Shown here: positions 15,663 through 24,321 of the stretch, piece after piece
Layout: each line of letters starts with the position of its first letter
Position numbering within the stretch: position 1 is the first letter of the stretch
From: Christensenella sp. UBA7703
Lineage (GTDB): Bacteria > Bacillota > Clostridia > Christensenellales > CAG-138
Reading direction: 5' to 3'
Length of the DNA stretch: 64,000 bases
Assembly (NCBI GenBank): GCA_002482505.1
Contig: DLGD01000021.1
Location: 31,173 to 95,172, forward strand
Program-made: the position numbers and the translations under genes
Notes under the pieces: generated by a model
The model's database searches: none
Told to the model about the DNA's origin: nothing
What the model saw: the letters and a program-made list of their open reading frames with translations, nothing else

Positions 15663-17084
15663 TTATTCCGTAATTCGGCACTTTTTGGCTTCATCCCAAA
15701 GTTGATCCTGCTCAGAAAACGTCAGATCTTTCAACTCGTTCCCGCGCGATTTGGCGAGAGATTCCATGGTTTCAAACCGGTTGATGAATTTATCTGTCGC
15801 CTGCATGAGCAAGAATTCCGGCTCAAGCTTGAGCAATCTTGCTACATTGACAACCGCAAACAGCAGGTCGCCCATCTCTTCTTCAATATGGCTCCCCTGC
15901 TCCATTGCCTCACGCAGCTCTTCTGTCTCCTCAGCAATCTTAAAAAACGCTTGTTGCGCACTCTCCCAGTCAAACCCTACATCCGCTGCTTTTTTTTGCA
16001 CTTTTCTGCTGCGTAATAGCGCGGGAAAGCTCTTTGGCACACTCTTAAGCACTTCGGTCTGTGTGGTTTGCTTTCGTTGAGACATTTTCAGTGCGTCCCA
16101 GTTCTTCAGCACTTCGTCCGAGCCACTGACGCGGATATCGCCAAAGACGTGCGGGTGACGATAGATGAGCTTTTCAACCAGCTCTGTGCACGCATCCCGC
16201 GCGGTAAAGGCGCTCTGTTCTTCCGCAATCGCCGCATGCAGCGCAAACTGCAGAAGTACGTCGCCCATCTCTTCGCAGATATGCGCGTCGTCATCTTCGT
16301 CAATTGCGTCGATGAGCTCATAGCTTTCCTCTAGCAGCGCGTTCTTGAGCGACTCGTGTGTTTGTTCCCGATCCCAGGGACAGCCGTTTGGCGCACGAAG
16401 TCTGCGCACAATGCGCATCACATCGTCAAATCCGTGCTGCGTCCGGGTTTCGTAATCTGTTCTGCAAACATAGAGTATCGTCGTTGCATCATAATGATTC
16501 TGACGATCCAGTTCACAGAGCTTAATATCATACGAACCATATACTCCGTCTGTGCCAATCGAAGCGAGCGTTGCCGGCGATTCATCCGGAAAAAACTCGC
16601 TTAAAAACAGCTTTGCTTCACCTGCAATCATCCGGGAGTCGATTTCCTCGACCACATAGCTTTGCTCCGGGTCGATCTGCTCCGCCAGGTCATGCGCGGA
16701 GATGACAATTGCGGGTTCACGATCCGGGAAAGCGACCGCTCCCGCGCTCATATGCGGCAGTACATCCACGCGAATTTTACGCGTCTGCGCCCCCTGTCGG
16801 ATAGCAGGTAGTTGACTGTTTTGGATGCTGCCTGTTGCGAGATAGACACAATCTCCTGCGTCACAAAGCCGCTTTGCAACCGCGGCGTTGAGTATGTCAA
16901 AATCTTCGGACGAATCAAACAGGTCGTCCATTGCTGTATAGGCAAGATGTAGGTCAAGCAAAACCTTCGCAGATGGGTGCTTTTCCGTTTGCAAAAACAG
17001 CGGCAACCCCCTTGTGAGCGTTTGCTGCTGCGCAAGCGTAAGCGCCGCAGGCGCAGGCAATAGAACGATGGTAATGGTTTGCAT
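15663..17084 (-). CDS. mazG: MazG nucleoside triphosphate pyrophosphohydrolase with degenerate methylase-like N-terminus (YabN type)
   Basis: The 473-residue protein is a YabN-type fusion. The C-terminal half has two MazG modules with the metal-binding motifs EEMGDVLLQF and EEMGDLLFAVVNVARLL, which hydrolyse NTPs or dNTPs to NMPs. The N-terminal 200 residues align in layout with the tetrapyrrole-methylase-like domain, but the usual GLGPG loop reads LLPAPAA and the PGHP loop reads ATGSIQ, so SAM binding is probably lost. I chose ATG 17084 (GGAAAGG upstream); the open frame runs further. It sits 19 bp downstream of the flippase gene, as yabN does after yabM. Confidence 0.9.
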   Translation of the reverse strand: MQTITIVLLPAPAALTLAQQQTLTRGLPLFLQTEKHPSAKVLLDLHLAYTAMDDLFDSSEDFDILNAAVAKRLCDAGDCVYLATGSIQNSQLPAIRQGAQTRKIRVDVLPHMSAGAVAFPDREPAIVISAHDLAEQIDPEQSYVVEEIDSRMIAGEAKLFLSEFFPDESPATLASIGTDGVYGSYDIKLCELDRQNHYDATTILYVCRTDYETRTQHGFDDVMRIVRRLRAPNGCPWDREQTHESLKNALLEESYELIDAIDEDDDAHICEEMGDVLLQFALHAAIAEEQSAFTARDACTELVEKLIYRHPHVFGDIRVSGSDEVLKNWDALKMSQRKQTTQTEVLKSVPKSFPALLRSRKVQKKAADVGFDWESAQQAFFKIAEETEELREAMEQGSHIEEEMGDLLFAVVNVARLLKLEPEFLLMQATDKFINRFETMESLAKSRGNELKDLTFSEQDQLWDEAKKCRITE

Positions 17085-17103
17085 GCGTTGCCTTTCCTTG
17101 GGT

Positions 17104-18702
17104 TTATTTACGGCGGAACTGGAGCTTTGCAAGAATCGAACCGCCGGGGATGAACGCGAGGTCTTCCTCCGAGAACATACGCATCCAGAGCACACCGATG
17201 AGATACAGCACAATGCCGATCAAGATTGCGCCCGCCGTCGCAACCGTATTGGAAGAGATCTTTGCATGAATCAGCCCGTAGCTAAAGTAAGCAGCACCGC
17301 CCATGATCAGCGCGGCAACGGTTGGCTTGATGAACGTATCCAGTACGTTGAGCTTGAGTTTTGTAAAGCGGATCAGATAGATCGCGTCGAGAACACCCGC
17401 AACGATATAGCATGCGGTCGTCGAGATTGCAGCGCCCTGAATCTCGATTGCCGGGTTCCTCATCAAGGTCAACATCAGCACAACCTTGACCACACCGCCG
17501 ATAAAGAGATTGACCACAGGAATGTGCTGCTTGCCTGCGCCCTGAAGGATGCCGGTGAGCGTTTGCACCAGGGAAAGAAAGATCACGCCGATTGCGGATG
17601 TGCGCATCAGCGCGCTCGCGATTGCAAGGCGCTGGTCGTCGATCTTGTACAGCAGGTCGATGACCGGCGCGGAGAGCGCAAACAGTCCTACTGCGCACGG
17701 AATACCGATAAACATGGCAAGCTTGATCCCCATCGCAGAGACGGTATGGATCGCCTTTTGATCCTTTGCTGTGCGCGCGGCAGAGATCGCCGGAACAAGG
17801 CTCATGGCAAGCGCTATTGTCAGCACCGCCGGCATGTTGATGATGTTGGTGACGTTGCTTCTCAGCGCGACATATCGCATGGAGGCTGCCGCTTCGCTAA
17901 AGCCAATACTCATGAGCGTGCTCTTGATGAGAGACGCGTCAACAATACCCGTAATCGGCATAATCGAAGCGCCGATGGTGACGGGAATCGCGATTGCAAG
18001 CAGCCCTCGAATGATCCCCCTGTCACCGGTGTGCTCGCTTAATGCGGATTCTCCCAACTCAATATCACGTTTGCGGAAGAGATAGAACGCACCAACGACG
18101 ATCAACGCCAGCAGTTCCGAAATCGTCACGCCGGCAACTGCGCCCATCGCGCCATATTCCAGTCCACGCGGCATCCAGCGCGCCGCCAAGTAAAGACCGA
18201 TCGCAAGTTTGCCCGCCTGTTCCGCAAGCTGGGACATCGCGGTACCCGTCATCTTTTGCAAGCCCTGCAGATAACCGCGATAGGAACACATCACGGAGAC
18301 AATCAGCAACGCGGGCGCCATCACGCGAAACGATGGAGCCGCCAGCGGGCCAACAGTCATGCGCGCAAGAATATCTGCGCCAAAATACATCAAAGCGGTG
18401 GTTACGATACCGATGCTGCTGAGTAACAACTGCGACTTGCGGAACACGCGTTTTGCGCCGGCGATATCGCCAATCGCCGTGCGCTCCGCTACCATGCGCG
18501 AAATCGCGGTTGGCAACCCGGCGGAGCTGATGACAAGCAATGTGGAATAATACGGATACACCGCCTCATAATACTGCATGCCATCGCCAAGCATATTGTA
18601 AAGCGGAATACGGAAAAACGCGCCGATGACCTTGCAGATCAACCCGGCGATTCCGAGGATAAATGCGCCTTTGACAAATGCCTTATTGTTGTTTTTTGCC
18701 AT
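17104..18702 (-). CDS. MOP-superfamily polysaccharide/lipid flippase (SpoVB/YabM-like)
   Basis: This 532-residue integral membrane protein has about 14 hydrophobic segments and the N-terminal signature KGAFILGIAGLICKVIGAFFRIPLYNMLG of the Wzx/MurJ/SpoVB group (quoted in parts only: KGAFILGIAGLICK, FRIPLYNMLG). It probably moves a lipid-linked glycan across the membrane. AAGGAA lies upstream of the ATG. Its neighbour mazG supports YabM rather than SpoVB, and no sporulation genes are seen nearby. Substrate cannot be told from sequence. Confidence 0.9.
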   Translation of the reverse strand: MAKNNNKAFVKGAFILGIAGLICKVIGAFFRIPLYNMLGDGMQYYEAVYPYYSTLLVISSAGLPTAISRMVAERTAIGDIAGAKRVFRKSQLLLSSIGIVTTALMYFGADILARMTVGPLAAPSFRVMAPALLIVSVMCSYRGYLQGLQKMTGTAMSQLAEQAGKLAIGLYLAARWMPRGLEYGAMGAVAGVTISELLALIVVGAFYLFRKRDIELGESALSEHTGDRGIIRGLLAIAIPVTIGASIMPITGIVDASLIKSTLMSIGFSEAAASMRYVALRSNVTNIINMPAVLTIALAMSLVPAISAARTAKDQKAIHTVSAMGIKLAMFIGIPCAVGLFALSAPVIDLLYKIDDQRLAIASALMRTSAIGVIFLSLVQTLTGILQGAGKQHIPVVNLFIGGVVKVVLMLTLMRNPAIEIQGAAISTTACYIVAGVLDAIYLIRFTKLKLNVLDTFIKPTVAALIMGGAAYFSYGLIHAKISSNTVATAGAILIGIVLYLIGVLWMRMFSEEDLAFIPGGSILAKLQFRRK

Positions 18703-18784
18703 GCTTCCAATTCCTTTATTGATGCGATATTGCTCGCGTTCATTCTTTGTGTAATCGTTTCGCAGGCAGCGCCGCGATGGCGAT

Positions 18785-18813
18785 ATTATACCACCTTTCC
18801 TACCCTATGTCAT
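18785..18813 (-). promoter_or_regulatory. Promoter of flippase-mazG unit
   Basis: ATGACA (18813-18808) and TATAAT (18790-18785) are 17 bases apart on the minus strand, with a TGG extension before the -10. The leader is about 75 bases. Confidence 0.65.
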
Positions 18814-18860
18814 CTTTTCGCCTGTTCTCGCCCGCGTCATTTTCGCTGTGTCTGAGCATC

Positions 18861-18889
18861 TCGACAAACAAAGATAGCGTTGGTATAAT
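18861..18889 (+). promoter_or_regulatory. Promoter of the SPFH/zinc-ribbon gene
   Basis: TCGACA (18861-18866) and TATAAT (18884-18889) are 17 bases apart, with a TGG extension. It is divergent from the flippase promoter. Confidence 0.7.
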
Positions 18890-18919
18890 GTTTGTATTAC
18901 AGATATGGAGGTTAGTGCG

Positions 18920-20116
18920 ATGGGTTTGTTATCCGCCGCCACCGGCGCAATCAGCGGCGTGTTGGCTGATCAATGGAGAGAGTATTTTTACTGCGAGGCC
19001 ATGGGAGCGGACGTTCTTGTCTCCAAAGGGCAGAAACGTATCAATGAAAAACGCAGCTCGAACACCAAGGCTTCCGACAACATCATCACCAACGGTTCCA
19101 TCATCGCCGTCAATGACGGACAATTCATGATGATTGTGGAACAGGGTAAGGTCGTGGATTTCACCGCTGAGTCTGGCGAGTATGTATACGACAAGTCGAC
19201 CGAGCCTTCGCTGTTCTACGGCGGCTTCGGCAAGGGGATTCTGGAATCGCTGAAGATCATCGGGCGCAGATTCACCTTTGGCGGAGACACGGCAAAGGAT
19301 CAGCGCGTCTATTTCTTCAACACCAAAGAAATTCTTGGCAACAAATATGGCACGGCGAACCCCGTCCCCTTCCGCATCGTGGATAAGAACGTGGGACTCG
19401 ATATCGACATTGCGATTCGCTGCTATGGCGAATATTCCTATAAGTTTGTCGATCCGATTCTGTTCTATAAAAACGTCTGCGGCAATGTGGAAAGCGAATA
19501 CACCAGGGATCAGATCGACAGCCAGCTCAAGAGCGAGCTCATGACCGCTCTGCAGCCCGCGTTTGCGAGAATCAGTGAGATGGGCCTTCGCTACAGCGCG
19601 CTGCCCGGCCACGCAAAAGAGATTGCAAATGCGCTGAATCTGGAGCTTTCTGCTGACTGGAAAGAGCTCCGCGGCATCGAGATCGCCTCCTTTGGCGTCA
19701 GCTCCGTCACGGCTTCTCCGGAAGACGAAGAGCGCATCAAGCAGCTCCAGCAGGCGGCGGCGCTCAAAGACCCGACCATGGCGGCAGCCGTACTTGCCAG
19801 CGCGCAGGCGCAGGCGATGCAGGACGCGGCAAAGAACGAAAACGGCGCGTTTATGGCGTTTGCCGGCATGAACGCCGCGCAGAACGCAGGCGGAACCAAC
19901 GCGGCAACGCTCTTTGGCATGGGACAGCAGCAGCAAGCGCAGCAGGCGGCTTCCGGCTGGACCTGCGCGAAGTGCGGGCAGACCGGCAACACCGGCAAGT
20001 TCTGTTCCAACTGCGGCGCGCCGAGACCCGAAGCGGGCTGGACCTGTGCCAAGTGCGGACAAACCGGAAATACCGGCAAATTCTGCTCCAACTGCGGCGC
20101 TGCAAAACCGGAGTAA
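18920..20116 (+). CDS. SPFH-domain protein with two C-terminal zinc ribbons (virion core protein-like)
   Basis: The 398-residue protein has a short membrane-associating N-terminus, an SPFH/Band-7-like domain (about 30-260), an Ala/Gln-rich linker, and two tandem zinc ribbons at about 346-372 and 373-398, each with CAKCG...CSNCG. SPFH proteins assemble on membranes. This domain order is common in Bacillota and is often annotated as virion core protein-like. The GGAGG at 18907-18911 lies 9 bases before ATG 18920, so the in-frame ATG at 18905, which overlaps the Shine-Dalgarno, is not used. The two ribbons are almost identical in protein but differ at many synonymous bases. Confidence 0.85.
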   Translation: MGLLSAATGAISGVLADQWREYFYCEAMGADVLVSKGQKRINEKRSSNTKASDNIITNGSIIAVNDGQFMMIVEQGKVVDFTAESGEYVYDKSTEPSLFYGGFGKGILESLKIIGRRFTFGGDTAKDQRVYFFNTKEILGNKYGTANPVPFRIVDKNVGLDIDIAIRCYGEYSYKFVDPILFYKNVCGNVESEYTRDQIDSQLKSELMTALQPAFARISEMGLRYSALPGHAKEIANALNLELSADWKELRGIEIASFGVSSVTASPEDEERIKQLQQAAALKDPTMAAAVLASAQAQAMQDAAKNENGAFMAFAGMNAAQNAGGTNAATLFGMGQQQQAQQAASGWTCAKCGQTGNTGKFCSNCGAPRPEAGWTCAKCGQTGNTGKFCSNCGAAKPE

Positions 20117-20130
20117 ACAAAACAGACGCA

Positions 20131-20166
20131 AAGAACCGCTCTCGTTTGAGGGCGGTTCTTTTTTTT
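20131..20166. terminator. Strong rho-independent terminator, convergent
   Basis: AAGAACCGC (20131-20139) pairs with GCGGTTCTT (20152-20160), with an inner CTC/GAG stem, then a run of T. It ends the SPFH gene and faces the XRE gene. Confidence 0.92.
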
Positions 20167-20207
20167 CCCTTTCTGGCTTGTCATACTTGTAATTTTTGTC
20201 TGACGCA

Positions 20208-20918
20208 TCAAGCTAGCGCGATGTACACATCCATATACTCCACACCGTCTTTGATATAGACCTTTTCAAAACAAATCGTCTCCTGCTGGTTTTCGGCTTT
20301 CATGGCAAGCTTGTTTTCTTTTATATAGCGCAATAGGTTTTTGTATCCGTTGGGAATGAGTTGAAACGCTGCACTCATCGGCTCTGTAATCGTTATTGCG
20401 GCATACTTCCCCGCTTCCTGCCAAACAAGCTCAGCCCCCTCGCAGGTAGGAGCAAAATCGGCAGGAACGATGCAAGCGGAAACATACCCGCGCAGATTAA
20501 AGACATTGATCTGTTCCTGCGAAAGAAACGGAAAATCCCAACCAATCAACTCAAGTTTATGGTTCGGTAGTGCAGCAAGGCCGTTCTTTTCCGCCCAGTT
20601 TTTCATCAGAAGAATCGAATCGTCCTCCGGTGTGGCGCTGATGACCACGTGCCGCGCCATGCGGAAGCGCTCGAGGGATTCAATCCGTACCTCAGAGTAG
20701 GCGTCTTTCCGGCGCGTCATGTCGCTGCGGAGTAGTTGGTCCATCGTGCAGGAAAAGAAATCACAGAGTTCAAAGATTTTTTCGATGACTGGATATGCTT
20801 CGTCCGATTCCCACTTTGAAATAGTTTGCCGCGACACATCCAATTTTTCCGCGAGAGATTCCTGCGTCATTGAATCACGCATGTGACGAAGGTATTGCAA
20901 ATTCGTTCCGAAACTCAT
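20208..20918 (-). CDS. XRE-family regulator with GyrI-like effector-binding domain
   Basis: The 236-residue protein has an N-terminal XRE helix-turn-helix (about 5-60; MTQESLAEKLDVSRQTISKWE) joined to a C-terminal domain that looks like the GyrI/AraC effector-binding fold (about 80-235, ending VEYMDVYIAL). Such fusions sense small amphipathic ligands. I start at ATG 20918, with AGAGG about 10 bases upstream; a TTG at 20936 would overlap the Shine-Dalgarno. No target operon is obvious beside it; autoregulation is likely. Confidence 0.8.
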   Translation of the reverse strand: MSFGTNLQYLRHMRDSMTQESLAEKLDVSRQTISKWESDEAYPVIEKIFELCDFFSCTMDQLLRSDMTRRKDAYSEVRIESLERFRMARHVVISATPEDDSILLMKNWAEKNGLAALPNHKLELIGWDFPFLSQEQINVFNLRGYVSACIVPADFAPTCEGAELVWQEAGKYAAITITEPMSAAFQLIPNGYKNLLRYIKENKLAMKAENQQETICFEKVYIKDGVEYMDVYIALA

Positions 20919-21287
20919 ATGTGCGCTTCCTCTCAATTTGATGTAAAAAATGATATCGGGTTTTACTTCGCAACTCCACCGTGCTTCGGTGGCGTTTTGG
21001 CTGAGTTAGTCAAGTAGCGGTTGCGAAAGTATCGTATCATACTTCACATAATCGTGCACAACCAATTTCGTACAAAAAACCATCTGCAAACGGATGGTTT
21101 TACTTTAACAGGGGCACTAGGACTCTCCACTTCGCCTGCGGACATCTTGCGCTTCGCGCGGCGCTGCCTCGTGGCGGCGCTCCCCTGCCGCTAAAAACGC
21201 CGCACTGCGGCGTTTTCTTGACGCGACTTCGAGTCCTACCGGAACAAATGCAAAAGAAATGACCACCCGTCGGGTGGTCATTTCTTT
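20919..21287. other. Intergenic region with several hairpins between XRE gene and tRNA-Trp
   Basis: No gene is seen. It holds a TTCGCAAC/GTTGCGAA long-range inverted repeat (about 20968-21026) around a CCACCG/CGGTGG hairpin, an AAGTAT/ATACTT repeat (21027-21044), the terminator at 21074-21101, and the repeat element at 21109-21290. Confidence 0.6.
21074..21101 (-). terminator. Terminator-like hairpin downstream of tRNA-Trp element
   Basis: AAACCATC (21077-21084) and GATGGTTT (21093-21100) form the stem. On the minus strand it is followed by six T. Confidence 0.7.
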
Positions 21288-21307
21288 TGGCAGGGGCACT
21301 AGGACTC
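21109..21307. repeat. Element bounded by a 17-bp direct repeat of the tRNA-Trp 3' tail
   Basis: The 17 bases CAGGGGCACTAGGACTC at 21109-21125 recur exactly at 21291-21307, where they are the 3' end of tRNA-Trp. Between the copies are a GC-rich stretch, a perfect 11-bp inverted repeat (AAAACGCCGCA 21194-21204, TGCGGCGTTTT 21206-21216), and GAGTCCT at about 21230-21236 in inverted orientation to the AGGACTC of the first copy. It contains no gene. It resembles a small non-autonomous element inserted at a tRNA 3' end. Confidence 0.6.
21251..21289 (-). terminator. 39-bp near-perfect palindrome, terminator of tRNA-Trp
   Basis: Arms of 19 bases (CAAAAGAAATGACCACCCG and its complement) meet around a single T. 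It touches the tRNA CCA end and has an A-rich arm and T-rich tail, so it can terminate the tRNA transcript. Confidence 0.75.
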
Positions 21308-21361
21308 GAACCCAGAAGAACGGTTTTGGAGACCGCTATGTTACCATTACATCATGCCCCT
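21288..21361 (-). tRNA. tRNA-Trp (anticodon CCA), CCA end encoded
   Basis: Read on the minus strand, AGGGGCA pairs with TGCCCCT, the D arm is ATGT/ACAT, the anticodon arm GCGGT-CTCCAAA-ACCGT shows anticodon CCA, and the T arm is CTGGG-TTCGAGT-CCTAG. Discriminator G is followed by an encoded CCA. Length is 74 bases. Confidence 0.97.
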
Positions 21362-21379
21362 AATTTGGTCAGCAAGCGT

Positions 21380-21409
21380 ATTATAGCAAAACGCCCGACC
21401 CATTGTCAA
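21380..21409 (-). promoter_or_regulatory. Promoter of tRNA-Trp
   Basis: TTGACA (21409-21404) and TATAAT (21385-21380) are 18 bases apart, with a TGC extension. The -35 overlaps the stop codon of the dipeptidase gene. Confidence 0.85.
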
Positions 21410-22329
21410 ACAAATTGAACGATATAATCGCGCAAATTTTGATAGGCGATGCGATAGACATCCGCCTCCGAAAATCCGCGTTTGAGAAGCGCCTCAAACA
21501 ACGCCGGAAAATCACGGCTCGTCTTAAAATCCTTCGGATACTGTTGCATGCCGTCCAGGTCGGAACCGATGGCGCAGCAGCCGATTCCGCCGATTTCCAC
21601 CACACGGCAGATATGGCGCACGATATCGTCAATCGTCGCAACGTTATTCTTTGTGAGTTGCTGATAATAAAAATTGATGCCGACCGTGCCGCCTTGTTTC
21701 GCGATCTCTCGAATGAGTTCGTCGCTCAGCGAGCGCGGGTGCTCATGCATACTCCGCGCATTGGAATGCGAAGCAAACACAGGCCGCGTTGCGCGGGCAA
21801 GTACCTGATCAATTCCCTTGTCACTCAGGTGAGATACATCAATCGCCACGCCGAGCGCACACATCTCATCGATGATGTCTCTGCCGATTGCGCTCAAGCC
21901 CTTGTTTCCACGTCCCATCGCGGCGCCCGCCAACTCGTTGTTTTCGTTCCATGTGAGCGTTATCGCGCGCACGCCGAGGCGATACAGCACGCGTAGAATC
22001 GCCATGCTGCCATCCACCGCTTCCCCGCCTTCAACCGTGAGTACAGTTGCAATCTTTCCGTTTTCCGGCGTGAACTCCCGCGTCAGCGGCACAAGTTCGC
22101 TGTGTGCGTCCAGCATACGCTCATAAGCATCGATCATCGCAACGCACTGGTGCAGCGGCGGAGCATCAAGCGCCGTGTCGATCCAGCAGGCAAAAAACTG
22201 CATCGCGACTCCGCCTTGCAGAAGATCGTCCAGACGGATTGTCTGCTCCCGCTTGGGTTTTTTCAGGTCATAGCCGGACTGTACCGCACCATAAAGATAA
22301 TCACAATGCCCGTCCGCAACAGGAAACAT
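21406..22329 (-). CDS. Membrane dipeptidase (renal dipeptidase family, peptidase M19)
   Basis: The 307-residue metal-dependent hydrolase has the M19 opening DGHCDYL (metal ligands His and Asp), the bridging glutamate in TVEGGEAV (about 117), IDVSHLSDKG, SHSNARS (about 197) and the late GSDLDG motif. It cleaves dipeptides, often with D-residues. I start at ATG 22329, with GGAGGG upstream; the frame is open further. No signal peptide is visible. Its stop codon lies within the tRNA-Trp -35 box. Confidence 0.92.
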   Translation of the reverse strand: MFPVADGHCDYLYGAVQSGYDLKKPKREQTIRLDDLLQGGVAMQFFACWIDTALDAPPLHQCVAMIDAYERMLDAHSELVPLTREFTPENGKIATVLTVEGGEAVDGSMAILRVLYRLGVRAITLTWNENNELAGAAMGRGNKGLSAIGRDIIDEMCALGVAIDVSHLSDKGIDQVLARATRPVFASHSNARSMHEHPRSLSDELIREIAKQGGTVGINFYYQQLTKNNVATIDDIVRHICRVVEIGGIGCCAIGSDLDGMQQYPKDFKTSRDFPALFEALLKRGFSEADVYRIAYQNLRDYIVQFV

Positions 22330-22391
22330 AGGGGTGCCCTCCATGTGTCTGACCGTGTTCAACCGCGGACAAACAGAACTGAACTGATTTC

Positions 22392-22420
22392 GTGTAATGC
22401 TTTCGTAAGCGCGATGTCAA
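22392..22420 (-). promoter_or_regulatory. Possible promoter of the dipeptidase gene
   Basis: A consensus TTGACA (22420-22415) is followed after 17 bases by a weak TTACAC. It lies directly after the rny terminator. Confidence 0.4.
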
Positions 22421-22424
22421 CAAA

Positions 22425-22448
22425 CGGGGCATGGCGAACCATGCCCCG
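22425..22448 (-). terminator. Terminator of rny
   Basis: CGGGGCATGG and its exact complement (22425-22434, 22439-22448) enclose a four-base loop. On the minus strand TTTGTTG follows. Confidence 0.8.
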
Positions 22449-22465
22449 ATCTGTATTCGATTGTC

Positions 22466-24004
<1,539 letters not shown>

Positions 24005-24024
24005 ATGATGTTTCTCCGATCTAT

Positions 24025-24059
24025 AAAAAAAATGTAACCGCACATCTCTGCACGGTCAC
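24025..24059 (-). terminator. Terminator hairpin in the rny leader (candidate attenuator)
   Basis: On the minus strand GTGACCGTGCA (24059-24049) and TGTGCGGTTAC (24044-24034) pair, with three G-U pairs, around GAGA, followed by A and eight T. The rny promoter at 24161-24189 is upstream, so rny transcripts must cross it. Confidence 0.75.
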
Positions 24060-24160
24060 TTCATAATTTATCCGCAATTTGAGCCAATTGCACGTTGCGC
24101 TCCAGCTTCAAACAAACAATCTATTATGAACACACCATAAGAGTGCAGGATTACTTGAAA

Positions 24161-24189
24161 AGTATATATCAGGGATTGTTGTGCGTCAA
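24161..24189 (-). promoter_or_regulatory. Promoter of rny with leader of about 150 bases
   Basis: TTGACG (24189-24184) and TATACT (24166-24161) are 17 bases apart on the minus strand. The leader runs from about 24154 to 24005. It also contains a GCAATT/AATTGC hairpin (about 24074-24091) before the terminator hairpin. Confidence 0.8.
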
Positions 24190-24321
24190 GGGAAATTGAC
24201 AATATATGGGGGGTTACGGGCAATTATTGCGATTTTTTATCGCGTTTTCTGCTGGATTCACCCGATTTTAAAAGAACAGCCGAATCTCCAATCCGCCATA
24301 AATTGCAATTGTAAATCGCGC

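Noticed and set aside
17014..18042. Long open frames antisense to real genes (also 1387-2640 minus, 18929-20131 minus, 22901-24037 plus, 26998-28176 plus, 57173-58291 plus, 61651-62916 plus)
   Set aside because: They lie opposite clear conserved genes, have Arg/His-rich non-family composition and lack ribosome sites; they are shadows of codon bias.
17104..18702. Sporulation-specific SpoVB
   Set aside because: The neighbour is mazG/YabN and no sporulation gene is nearby, so a general YabM-type flippase is preferred.
21109..21125. Second tRNA-Trp gene
   Set aside because: Only the last 17 bases of the tRNA are present, with no anticodon arm or acceptor 5' strand.
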